Of a stretch of DNA of 64,000 nt, positions 37,301 to 45,968 are shown piece by piece. A program made the translations under genes and the position numbers. Numbering within the stretch: the first letter of the stretch is position 1; each line of letters begins with the position of its first letter. The notes below the pieces were generated by a model. It made no database searches. It had not been told where the DNA came from and was given only the letters and a program-made list of their open reading frames with translations. Origin of the DNA: Gammaproteobacteria bacterium (GTDB lineage Bacteria > Pseudomonadota > Gammaproteobacteria > Burkholderiales > Rhodocyclaceae); assembly GCA_018824085.1 (NCBI GenBank), contig JAHJHI010000038.1, positions 46,275 through 110,274 of the forward strand. The letters are read 5' to 3'.

Positions 37301-40300
37301 GATCGCCACCGTCGCGCGCGAACGCCGCGAAGAACCGGTGTCGCTTGCCTTCAAGGCGCTGTCCAACCTGAGCGGGCGCGTCGACGTGCGCGCCGGGGCG
37401 CGCGTCGCGGTCGACGCCGGCGGCAGCATCGCACTGACCGGCAACCGCGACATCACCGTCGCCGGCAGCCTCAGCGCGCCGGGCGGTTCGATCCGGCTGG
37501 GCCAGGAGGAAGCCGGTGCCGGTACCAATCTGGATTCCGTCGATTTCGGCGACATCTATCGGGGCGCTTCGATCCACCTGGCGCCGACTGCGGTGCTCGA
37601 CGTCAGCGGCACCTTCCTGCGCATCCCCGATCTGCCCTATGCCGACGGCACGGTGTTCGACGGCGGCGACATCACGCTGGCGGCGCGGCGCGGTTATCTC
37701 GTCGTGCAGGACGGCGCGCAGTTGCGTGCCGACGGCACCAGCGCGGTCCTGTCGCAGCGCGTGGGCAGTTCGCGCCAGAACGTCCGCATCGACAGCAATG
37801 GCGGCAGCATCGTGCTCAATGCACGCGAAGGCCTGTACGCCGATCCGGTGCTGTCGGCGAAGGCGGGTGGCAGCAACGCCAGCGGCGGTGCGCTGACGGT
37901 GGAACTCGTTCAGGGGGGCAACGCCTGGCAGAGTGCGAACGTGATCGCCGGCGTGAATCGTCCGCGCGAACTCGAAATCATGCAGGACGGCGGGAGCGGG
38001 GCGTCCGCGCTGGCGCCTGGCGCCACGATCGATTCCGCAACGTACGCCGGACGCGGCGTGTTCGCGCTCGACCGCCTCAATGGCAGCGGCATCATCGATC
38101 TGGCATTGCGCGCGACCGACATCAACCAGTACGGCGCGCTGGCATTCACCGAGGACGTCAATGCGTCGGTCGCCGGGCGCCTCGTACTCGACAGCGCCAA
38201 TCTGGTCGGGCGCAACGGTGCCGACGTGGCGCTCGCGGCGTCGGTCATCGACTGGCGCAACACCGGCCGCCTGCAGCAGAACCACGCCCAGGCGACGTCG
38301 ACGGCGGCCGGCGACGGCACGCTGACGCTCGCCGCCGACCTGCTGTCGGTCAGCGGCAATCTGGCGGCTGACCGGTTTTCGAAGGTCAACCTGTCCGCCC
38401 GCGGCGATCTGCGGGCCACCGCGGCCGGCGCCTACTTCGCCGAGGGCTCGACGCTCGCGACCAGCGGCGACCTCACGCTGACGGCGGCGCAGCTCTATCC
38501 CACGAGCGGCTCGAAGTACAGCTTCGAGGTACAGAACAACGCGCAGGGCACGCTTGCGGTGCGGCATTCGGGCGGCACGCCCGGGGCCGTGTATTCCGCG
38601 CTCGGCGAGCTCACGCTGGCTGCACCCAACCTGGTGCAGGACGGTCGTGTCGTCGCGCCGCTGGGCACGGTGAACCTGCGCTCGCAGACCGTCACGCGCA
38701 GCAACGGCATCATGGCGTCGGCAACCCGCGCGGCGACGCCCGACGGCAGGGTGGAACTGACCGCCGGCAGCGTGACATCGGTATCCGCCAACGGCCTGCT
38801 GCTGCCCTTCGGGCAGACGACGCTGAGCGGCACAAACTGGGTCTACAACACCGGCACCGGCGAATTCATCAACGTGGCAGGCACGCCGGAGAAGGCGGTC
38901 AACATCAATGGTGAGAACGTCATTGTCGCCGGGGCGGCGGACGGAAAACCGGCCGCCAGGGTGGATCTGTCCGGCGGTGGCGACATCCAGGGCTGGGAAT
39001 GGGTGCCCGGCTCCGGTGGCCCGGCCGACATCCTGGCGGCAGCCGAAGGCAAGGACGCCTACGCCATCGTGCCGATGCTCGGCAACAGCTGGCTGCCGTA
39101 CGACACGGCGATGCAGGCGGAGGCACCGGCCGGCCTGCAGCCGGGCCAGTCGATCACGCTGCTGGCGGACGCGAACGGCCTGAAGGCGGGCACCTATGCC
39201 CTGTTGCCGGCGCGCTATGCCCTGCTGCCGGGCGCCTATCTGGTCCAGCTGTCGCGCGGCGACCAGTCGGTCGCGGCCGGTCAGGCGGTGACGCTGGCCG
39301 ACGGCACGGCACAGGTGAGCGTGCGCGACACGCGCGTCACCGCCAACGGTTCGGTCACCGGCGGCAAGTCCTTCGTCGCGCAGCTGCTGACGCAGGAGCA
39401 GGTGCGCCAGCGCGCGGAATACCTGCTGTCGAACAGCGCTGACGTATTCGACGACGGGCGCAGCACGGCAGACGCGGGACGTCTGTCGCTGCAGGTCGGA
39501 CGCTCGCTGCAACTGGCCGGCGTGCTCGACACCGGCCATGCGGCGGGCGCGCGCGGTGCGCAGCTCGACGTGACGGCACGTGCGCTGGCGCTGCTCGGCG
39601 ACGGCGCGACGGCGCGCGACGGCGAGGTGGGCGTGTCGGTGGCGGCACTGAATGCACTGAATGCCGAAAGCATCGTGCTCGGCGGCACGCGCCGCGGCGT
39701 CGATGCCGACACCGGCGCCACGCTGCTCGACACGCGCGATGCCGACGCCGGCGGCCAGACGCTCTATGGCGCGGCCTCCGTGCGACTGGACAACGCGGAC
39801 GGTCCTGCGCTTGCGGCGCCGGACGTCGTGCTGGTTGCGCGCGACGACGTCGTCGTCGAGGCGGGCAGCGCCATCACGGCATCCGGCAGCGCGAAGCCCG
39901 GATCGCTGCAGATCGTCGGCAGCGGTGCCGATGCGGACGGCGCGCTGTTGCGCGTGAGCACGGCGGACGCTGCGGCACCGCTGCGCGACGCGCCAACCGG
40001 CACGCGCGGCACGCTGACCCTGGGCAGCGGTGCGCGCATCACGGCCGCGTCGGTGGTGCTCGACAGCACGCTGAATACCGACAACCGCGGTGCCGACATC
40101 CTGCTGCCCGCAAGCGGCGGCCATCTTGCACTGAGCGGTTCGACCGTCAGCGTGGGCGCGGTACCGGCCGGCACCGGCGGGCTGGTGTTCGACAATTCGG
40201 CGCTGGCCGGACTCGGCAATCCGCAGCGCCTGACGCTGAAGTCCTACGGCAGCCTCGACCTCTACGGAGACGTGACGCTGGGCAGCGACCGGCTGGCGCT

Positions 40301-43300
40301 GCTGCGCATCGACACCGCGGGCATCGTCGGCCACGACAACGCGGGCATCGTGCAGCACATCGCCGCGGGCGAAGTGCAGCTGGCCAATTCGTCACTGTCT
40401 TCGCAAGGCGTATCGACGCCGGCCGGCAGCGCTGGCGCGCTGTCCATCGAGGCGGAGACCGTGCGCCTGGACGGCGGTGCCGGCTTCGCCGTGCGCGGCT
40501 TCGACACGGTGGCCGTGCAGGCGTCGAAGGGCACCGTGCTGGGCGGCAAGGGGACGTACGATTTCGACGCCGGCACGGTGACGCTGGCGACGCCGCGCGT
40601 GTCGGCGACGGCCGGGGCGAACGTGGATCTGCGCGTGAGCGGTGCGCTGGCCATCGTGGGCACCGGTGGCGTGGCCGATGCGGCAACGTCCGCCGTGGGC
40701 GGCGTGCTGAGTGCGACCGCACGCGAGATCGGCGTGCATGCGCTGATCGACCTGCCGTCCGGCCGCGTGGCACTGACGGCGACCGGCAGCGATGCGGCGA
40801 CCGGCTCGGTGACGGTCGGGCGCCTGACGGACGGGGCCGGCACGGTCACCGGCGACGGGCGCATCGTGGTCGCGGGTACGCAGAAGGACTATCTGGGCAA
40901 GACGGTGACGACGTCCGGCGGCTCGGTCGTGCTGGAGTCGCGCTCCGGCGACGTGCGGCTGGTCGATGGCGCGCTGGTCGACGTGTCGGCGGCGGGGGCC
41001 GGCAACGCCGGTTCCGTGGCGCTGCTCGCGGCCGAAGGCGGGATCGCGATTGCCGACGGCGCATTGCGGGCCCATTCGTCCGGCGGTGCTGCGGGCGGCG
41101 CGCTGCAGGTGGATACGCGGGAACTGGCGTCGCTGAACGCACTGGCGAGCGCGAGCGGTGATTTCTCGCGGCGCTGGGAAGCGCGCGTGCGCAGCGGTGA
41201 CAGCCGTCTTGACGGCAACATCAAGGCACAGGAAATCGTCATATCGACCGACGCCGGCAGCCTCGCGCTGAACGGTACGCTGGATGCGTCCGGCACGGCG
41301 AAGGGCGGGCGCATAGAACTGTCGGCGCGGCGCGCGGACGGTTACCAGGCGGGGGACGCCAGCGGCGCTGGCGACGTGCAGCTCGAAGCGGGCGCCGTGC
41401 TCGACGCGCGCGCTACGGTGGCGCTGGCCGTGGCCGAAGGCACGCAGGGCGAGGGGGGCACGGTGCTGGTGAGTGCGGCCCCGGCGGATGCGGCGGGCAA
41501 TGCCGGCACGCTGCGCATCGCCGACGGTGCGCGCATCGTCGTCGGCAATCCGGACGGCAGTGCCGCGCGCGACGGCGTCGTCACGCTGCGCGCCGCGCGC
41601 GGCGGCAGCTCGGGCATCAACATCGACGGCAATGTCGCCAATGCCATCACCGGCGCACGCGACGTGTTCGTCGAAGGCAGTCGCGTCTACGACGTTGCGG
41701 CCGGCTCGACGGTGAACCTCGCGACGGCGCACGGCGACGCGACCGCCTTCATGTCGTCGGCCAACGTCGACGCCATGCGTGCGGCGCTCGGCCTGACGGA
41801 TGACGCGGCCGGCGTCCATCACGTGCGTCCGCACATCGAGCTGCGCAGCGATGGCGACCTGACGATGGCGGCGACCGACCTGTCGGCGCTGACCTATCTC
41901 GGCGGGACTGAAGCCGGTGCGCTCAGCGTGCGCGCAGGCGGCACGCTGAACGTGACCGGGACGGTGAGCGACGGCTTCGGCAAGGCCCGTTCCGGTGCGG
42001 TGACCAATGTGCTCGGGGCGCTCACGGCGACCGGCCTCTCGAACACGACCTACTTCGATCTTGGCGCACGCGATACGGCGTGGTCCATCCAGCTCGCGTC
42101 CGGCGCCGATACCGCTGGCGCGCGCGCCGTCGCGCTGCAGTCGCTCGCGGCACTGGAGGCCGCGAACCGCGGTGACCTGGTGATAGGCGCCAATGCGCAG
42201 GTGCGCACAGGCGCCGGCGACATCGAAATCGCCGCGGGGCGTGACCTCAAGCTCACCGGCGCGAAGTCGGCCATCTACACCGCCGGCTATCAGGACGATC
42301 GCGGCACCGCGTTCGACGTGGCGACGCAGCTCAACATCAATGGTTCGGGCAATCGCCGCGGCGAATACGCGCAGGATGGCGGAGACGTGACCGTTGTCGC
42401 GCAGCGCGATGTGTCGGCGGCGCAGAGCGACCTGACGCTGGGCGGCTGGCTGTTCCGTCAGGGCCGTCTGGAGTCCGACGGCACGATATCGGGCGGCAGC
42501 AGCGGCAGCCTGCGCAATCCGGCCTGGTATGCGCGCATCGACCAGTTCGGCAACGGAGTGGCGACATTCGGTGGCGGCGACGTGACGGTCCGCGCCGGTG
42601 GCGACATCGACAACCTGACGGTCGCGACGGCCAGCAATGGCCGCCTGTTCGGCGAAGCCGGCACGAAGGCGGATGCAGCGAACCTGAAGGTGCTCGGCGG
42701 CGGTGACATCACCGTGGCGGCCGGCGGCGACATCGGCAGCGCAAACATCTACATCGACCGCGGCACGCTGCATGCGACGGCGGGTGGCGCGTTCGACAGC
42801 GCGCGCAGCGATGGCGCGGGGTCCGTCCTCGCGCTGGGTGACGCGCATGCGGTGTTGCAGGCCACCGGCAGCATCGACCTGGAAACGGTCACTTCCGCGA
42901 CCATGGTGCAGCAGCTCGCGGCAAGCCGTGCGTCCAGCCGCGAAACCTATTTCATCGGGTATGGCAGCGACAACGGCGTCGAAGCCACGAGCTTCGGCGG
43001 ATCGGTCACGCTGGACAACGCCATGCGGCCGTGGGGCAGCGAAAATCTGTTCCTGACGACGGCCGTGCTGCCGGGTTCGCTCAGCCTCGTCGCGATGGGC
43101 GGCGACCTGAACGTCGGCGGCGACATGGTGCTGACGCCATCGACCCGCAACGACGTGCTGCTCGCGGCGGCCGGCGACGTCAATCTGCGCCAGGCCGATG
43201 GCGGCTCGGGCGTGCGGATACGCATCGCCGACAGCGCGCCGGAGCGCGTGCCGTCGGTGCTTGCGCCCGCGCTCAATGCCAACAGTGTGGATTACGCGGC

Positions 43301-45005
43301 GCTGATCAACTTCGGTCTGGTGAGCGGCCGCAACGCGCATGACGAAGCGCTGAACGCCGCGCGTGACGTGCTGCCGGTGCGCATCGTCGCGGAGCATGGC
43401 GACATCGATGTGCCGTTCAACGCGTCGGACCTGAAACTGACGCTCTATTCGCCGCAGCCGGTGCTGGTCGAAGCGGGCGGCGACATCCGCAACTTCGCCG
43501 TGCGCGCGCAGCACTTCAGCGCCGATGACCTGACGCGCATGCGCGCCGGCGGCGACATCACGTTCGACGCCGTCGTCGACGCCGCGGGACAGCCGCGCAA
43601 TGGCATCCGCGAAGGCATACAGGTCGGTGGCAAGGGCAAGGTCGAAGTCATCGCGGGGGGCGGCATCGACCTGGCGAATTCGATCGGCATCGTCACGCGC
43701 GGAAACTACGACAATCCCGCCCTGCCGGAAGGCGGCGCGTCGATCACGGTGCAGGCCGGCAGCACGACGTTCTCGGGCGGGACGCTGCTCGACATGTTGC
43801 GTCCGGTGGCCGACGGCACGGCGGGCAACGTGTTCGACGCCATCATCCTGAAACTGGCCGGTTCCGGCGATCTCGACGCCGTGCTCGGGCAGGAGGGGAA
43901 CGGCGGCATCCGCACGCTGCGTGCGGAAGAGCGGGCGCGCATCGCGGCATTGCTGAAGGACGTGGATGCCGCCATCGTCGGCTGGATGCGCGACCGTCCG
44001 GGCAGCGAGGGGCTGTCCGACACGGCGCTGCGCGCCGGCTTTGACCAGTTGCCGTCCGCCACGCGCGATGGCTTCTTTGCCAACCACCGTGCGCCGTTCG
44101 AAAGCCTGCTCAACGCCGGCCTGCGTTATGCCGGCCTGCTCGGCGACCTGCTCGGGTCCGGCGCGACCGGCTACGCGCCGGGCATCGCGCTCATCGAAGG
44201 CGCGTTCGGCGCCGCCGCGCAGGGCGACATCAACGTGTTCTACAGCCAGGTGAAGTCCGAGCAGGGCGGCGACGTCAATGTCTATGCGCCGGGCGGTTCC
44301 ATCACCGTCGGCGTGGCGGGCACCGGCGCGAGCACGCAGGCGGCGTCGCGCCAGGGCCTGTTCGCGATCGGTGCGGGCGAGATCAATGCGGTCGCGGGTG
44401 CGGATTTCCAGCTCGGTCCGTCACGCGTATTCACGCTGGGCGGCGGCGACATCCAGATCTGGTCATCGCACGGCGACATCGACGCCGGCAAGGGGTCCAG
44501 CACGGCGTCCGCGACGCCGCCGCCGCAGGTCATCATCCGTGGCGATCAGGTGGTGCTCGACCTGAGCGCGTCGGTGTCAGGTTCCGGCATCGGCACGCTG
44601 AAGAAGTCGGATGATGTGGCCGATGCCGACATCCGGCTGTTCGCGCCTTCGGGCGCGGTCATCGCGGCCGATGCCGGCATCCGTTCGACGGGTGACGTGC
44701 GCATCGGTGCGGACCGCGTGCTGGGCGACAACATCAGGGCGGGCGGGACGGTCGGAGGATCGGCGACGGTCGCGGCCGCCGCGCCGGCCGCCGTGCCGTC
44801 GGCACCGCCGCCGGCCGAAGCCAACAATGCCGTGGATGCCGGACAGAACGCGGCCGCCGCGGGCGACAAGGAGGAGCGCGAGCGCAACTCCATCCTGACG
44901 GTGGAACTGGTCGGGCTCGGCGAGACGGCCACGGCTTCGGGTTGCAGTGAACAGGACCCGGAGCGCGACTGCAAGGACAAGGAGAAGGAGACGCAGACGA
45001 ACTGA
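34371..45005 (+). CDS. Giant filamentous haemagglutinin-type exoprotein (TpsA) with DUF3739-like C-terminus
   Basis: A 3544-residue secreted beta-helix protein. Order: an ESPR-type extended signal (NRDRYRLKFN...GLWVPVAE, about 1-30) and signal core (about 38-57); the TPS domain (about 60-300) that engages TpsB, with QNNTMTITQNSSSPVLLQWN and the variant loop FNQAGIMFGESARVDVGGLV in place of NPNGI; a very long repeat-rich beta-helix (about 300-3130); a helical insert (about 3140-3280); and a DUF3739-type end (about 3280-3460, SRVFTLGGGDIQIWSSHGDI). A Pro/Ala linker and a charged tail close the protein. The only cysteines after the signal region are C3525 and C3534 (C-x8-C). Likely an adhesin or surface fibre. 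AGGGAGTG precedes the ATG. Confidence 0.93.
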   Translation: MNRDRYRLKFNADAGLWVPVAECMRARGKRGRSAARRTVIAAALALGLGAQAGAAGNLPVAAGQFVTRGAASVATQNNTMTITQNSSSPVLLQWNSFDIAKGYSVHFDQASSSMRAVNVVMPGGPRSDINGSLTAKGQVFLFNQAGIMFGESARVDVGGLVASSLKLNDKLIESALNSLGATEAAFSAFADGDYAGRATGDITVARGARIIAAKNGRVLLAAPNVNVGSQQTLDPGITEDEKAKLGSAVISAEEGQVVLAAGEKVYIADPLDSRLRGFLVEVDNGGKVTTESASELLSERGNITLVGLNIRHGGAARATTSVTLNGTIFLKARDGVTQLGADDMFPDAEALGEGETVMVAQNTGRIELAAGSILEITPDEETKAQTIRDDTLFRRSEVNLYGREVIIEDAASAASGARITAPSGLLRITSGYGSSGVIGSGPVARTYIGRHASIDLSGVDASAAADSGIVRVELRGTETAGSPLLNNAAFGRALYGEEIWVDTNVGTQLVDISGYLGRVERTVSERSAVGGDFVLTSQGSVLTHTDSRIDLSGGTVNYQAGTVGYSVLKSADGRQQAVESALADRIYTGVTDRTRTVAARLEGRDAGSITITANAAAIDGRIDASRTVGITQRTPGTRWVGPGVQQTIGVPQAGRFTLALDRGNALQNLVFVQSAPTRQLDAAAAVPDDILIRSDLFSGGVGSFSVSGVGKVTLPENVSINVGPTALQRSDGSWSGSLFAIDGTSFDIDGTLTAAGGDIVLRTSASDPSVKAGARTVRFGERAHVSVAGAWVPDTRATTGGAVAVDAGSVTVEADGDVTLARGARIDASAGAWRHADGTLTLGDAGGIALLAGSVIDGSSGVPGTVGEYYGTLTLDGSVTAYGVTRGAAAGGSGTLELRSSRVLIDGRATGLTDGTLALGLDLFSDYGFSDFTVEGGNGITIGRADNGAFSLAPSVKLRALGALPGATAGTLDGIGTIATVARERREEPVSLAFKALSNLSGRVDVRAGARVAVDAGGSIALTGNRDITVAGSLSAPGGSIRLGQEEAGAGTNLDSVDFGDIYRGASIHLAPTAVLDVSGTFLRIPDLPYADGTVFDGGDITLAARRGYLVVQDGAQLRADGTSAVLSQRVGSSRQNVRIDSNGGSIVLNAREGLYADPVLSAKAGGSNASGGALTVELVQGGNAWQSANVIAGVNRPRELEIMQDGGSGASALAPGATIDSATYAGRGVFALDRLNGSGIIDLALRATDINQYGALAFTEDVNASVAGRLVLDSANLVGRNGADVALAASVIDWRNTGRLQQNHAQATSTAAGDGTLTLAADLLSVSGNLAADRFSKVNLSARGDLRATAAGAYFAEGSTLATSGDLTLTAAQLYPTSGSKYSFEVQNNAQGTLAVRHSGGTPGAVYSALGELTLAAPNLVQDGRVVAPLGTVNLRSQTVTRSNGIMASATRAATPDGRVELTAGSVTSVSANGLLLPFGQTTLSGTNWVYNTGTGEFINVAGTPEKAVNINGENVIVAGAADGKPAARVDLSGGGDIQGWEWVPGSGGPADILAAAEGKDAYAIVPMLGNSWLPYDTAMQAEAPAGLQPGQSITLLADANGLKAGTYALLPARYALLPGAYLVQLSRGDQSVAAGQAVTLADGTAQVSVRDTRVTANGSVTGGKSFVAQLLTQEQVRQRAEYLLSNSADVFDDGRSTADAGRLSLQVGRSLQLAGVLDTGHAAGARGAQLDVTARALALLGDGATARDGEVGVSVAALNALNAESIVLGGTRRGVDADTGATLLDTRDADAGGQTLYGAASVRLDNADGPALAAPDVVLVARDDVVVEAGSAITASGSAKPGSLQIVGSGADADGALLRVSTADAAAPLRDAPTGTRGTLTLGSGARITAASVVLDSTLNTDNRGADILLPASGGHLALSGSTVSVGAVPAGTGGLVFDNSALAGLGNPQRLTLKSYGSLDLYGDVTLGSDRLALLRIDTAGIVGHDNAGIVQHIAAGEVQLANSSLSSQGVSTPAGSAGALSIEAETVRLDGGAGFAVRGFDTVAVQASKGTVLGGKGTYDFDAGTVTLATPRVSATAGANVDLRVSGALAIVGTGGVADAATSAVGGVLSATAREIGVHALIDLPSGRVALTATGSDAATGSVTVGRLTDGAGTVTGDGRIVVAGTQKDYLGKTVTTSGGSVVLESRSGDVRLVDGALVDVSAAGAGNAGSVALLAAEGGIAIADGALRAHSSGGAAGGALQVDTRELASLNALASASGDFSRRWEARVRSGDSRLDGNIKAQEIVISTDAGSLALNGTLDASGTAKGGRIELSARRADGYQAGDASGAGDVQLEAGAVLDARATVALAVAEGTQGEGGTVLVSAAPADAAGNAGTLRIADGARIVVGNPDGSAARDGVVTLRAARGGSSGINIDGNVANAITGARDVFVEGSRVYDVAAGSTVNLATAHGDATAFMSSANVDAMRAALGLTDDAAGVHHVRPHIELRSDGDLTMAATDLSALTYLGGTEAGALSVRAGGTLNVTGTVSDGFGKARSGAVTNVLGALTATGLSNTTYFDLGARDTAWSIQLASGADTAGARAVALQSLAALEAANRGDLVIGANAQVRTGAGDIEIAAGRDLKLTGAKSAIYTAGYQDDRGTAFDVATQLNINGSGNRRGEYAQDGGDVTVVAQRDVSAAQSDLTLGGWLFRQGRLESDGTISGGSSGSLRNPAWYARIDQFGNGVATFGGGDVTVRAGGDIDNLTVATASNGRLFGEAGTKADAANLKVLGGGDITVAAGGDIGSANIYIDRGTLHATAGGAFDSARSDGAGSVLALGDAHAVLQATGSIDLETVTSATMVQQLAASRASSRETYFIGYGSDNGVEATSFGGSVTLDNAMRPWGSENLFLTTAVLPGSLSLVAMGGDLNVGGDMVLTPSTRNDVLLAAAGDVNLRQADGGSGVRIRIADSAPERVPSVLAPALNANSVDYAALINFGLVSGRNAHDEALNAARDVLPVRIVAEHGDIDVPFNASDLKLTLYSPQPVLVEAGGDIRNFAVRAQHFSADDLTRMRAGGDITFDAVVDAAGQPRNGIREGIQVGGKGKVEVIAGGGIDLANSIGIVTRGNYDNPALPEGGASITVQAGSTTFSGGTLLDMLRPVADGTAGNVFDAIILKLAGSGDLDAVLGQEGNGGIRTLRAEERARIAALLKDVDAAIVGWMRDRPGSEGLSDTALRAGFDQLPSATRDGFFANHRAPFESLLNAGLRYAGLLGDLLGSGATGYAPGIALIEGAFGAAAQGDINVFYSQVKSEQGGDVNVYAPGGSITVGVAGTGASTQAASRQGLFAIGAGEINAVAGADFQLGPSRVFTLGGGDIQIWSSHGDIDAGKGSSTASATPPPQVIIRGDQVVLDLSASVSGSGIGTLKKSDDVADADIRLFAPSGAVIAADAGIRSTGDVRIGADRVLGDNIRAGGTVGGSATVAAAAPAAVPSAPPPAEANNAVDAGQNAAAAGDKEERERNSILTVELVGLGETATASGCSEQDPERDCKDKEKETQTN

Positions 45006-45026
45006 CGGCGGCGGGGCGCGCCGCCG
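45006..45026. terminator. GC hairpin between convergent tpsA and regulator genes
   Basis: CGGCGGCG (45006-45013), a 5-base loop, and CGCCGCCG (45019-45026), directly after the tpsA stop and just before the stop of the convergent gene. There is no T tract on either strand, so it is a possible rather than proven two-way terminator. Confidence 0.4.
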
Positions 45027-45030
45027 CCGG

Positions 45031-45966
45031 CTACTGTCCGGCGGCGGCTTCCGCGCGCAGCCGCCCGAGCGGCGCCAGATCATAGCCACCCAGCCGGGTG
45101 GCGAGATCGCGGCTGTCGTCGCTCGCCAACTCGGCGAGCAGTTGCTGCAGCAGCGCACGGAAGTACAGCGTGCGCGGCATGACCAGGTCGAACGCCTCGC
45201 TGCCGAGCGGCAGGAAGTGCAGGCCGAATTCGCCCGCGGCGGCACGGGTGCCCGGTGCGCAGTCGCCGGCGCCGTCGGCGACGAGGAAGGCCGCTTCGCG
45301 TTCGGTGGCCGCGGTGAGACCGGCCTTGGGCATGGCAACACCGGCGGCCAGGCAGGCCTGCACGAAGAAGTGCTGCGAGCCGGCGCCCGCGCCGCGCTGG
45401 ATCAACGCGGGCGTACGCGCGAGCAGGTTCGCCAGCGTATCGACCGGTTCAAGCCTGCGCGACAGCATGATGCCCTGTTCGCGCAGCGCAAGCTGCACCA
45501 TGACCCAGCCGCTGCTGCCGCTGTATTCGCGCAGCAGCAGCGCATGGCGGCGCGGTGCGTGATGGGCGTCGCCCCAGTGCATGGGGCACGCGTTGGCGCG
45601 CCGCTGCGCGAGCAGCGCGAGGCCGCGCCGCGTGCCGCAGGGGCTGTAGGCGATGAGTGCGCCGTCCGGTGCACGCTGAGCGAGCCGGGCGATGCTGTGC
45701 GCCAGCCAGGGGTCGTCGCTGCCGGCGATGAGCAGGCGGTCGGCGAGCACGCCGCCGTGCATGGATTCGAGCAGCCATTCGTCCAGCAACGCGCGTGCGA
45801 ACAGCCATTTGCCGGTCACCTTGGTGGCCGGCACGGTGCCGTCCTGAATCAGCGTGTAGAGCGTCTTTTCGTTCAGGTGCAGGTAGGCGGCCGCCTCGCG
45901 CACCGTCAGATAGGGCGACGCCGCTGCGTCGGGCGCGGTGTCAGCCGGTCCGCCGTCGTCCGCCAC
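45031..45966 (-). CDS. Excisionase-type HTH fused to a molybdate-binding-like (PBP) domain
   Basis: A 311-residue two-domain protein. Residues about 15-70 form a MerR/excisionase-like helix-turn-helix (LTVREAAAYLHLNEKTLYTL), and the rest (about 80-310) resembles the substrate-binding domain found in molybdopterin-linked regulators and MoeA fusions (YSPCGTRRGLALLAQRRANA, MHWGDAH, GAGSQHFFVQACL). I place the start at the GTG at 45966, 2 bases after the moeA stop; the longer frame runs through moeA on a different frame. Sitting last in the moeA-mobA-fdhD operon, it is a candidate molybdate- or cofactor-responsive regulator of the formate dehydrogenase module (inference). Confidence 0.75.
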   Translation of the reverse strand: MADDGGPADTAPDAAASPYLTVREAAAYLHLNEKTLYTLIQDGTVPATKVTGKWLFARALLDEWLLESMHGGVLADRLLIAGSDDPWLAHSIARLAQRAPDGALIAYSPCGTRRGLALLAQRRANACPMHWGDAHHAPRRHALLLREYSGSSGWVMVQLALREQGIMLSRRLEPVDTLANLLARTPALIQRGAGAGSQHFFVQACLAAGVAMPKAGLTAATEREAAFLVADGAGDCAPGTRAAAGEFGLHFLPLGSEAFDLVMPRTLYFRALLQQLLAELASDDSRDLATRLGGYDLAPLGRLRAEAAAGQ

Positions 45967-45968
45967 GT

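Noticed and set aside
36855..44087. Two very long minus-strand open frames (36855-40358 and 40392-44087) opposite tpsA
   Set aside because: They mirror the high GC third-position bias of tpsA, have low-complexity Ala/Arg/His-rich products and no family features. They are shadows of the real gene.
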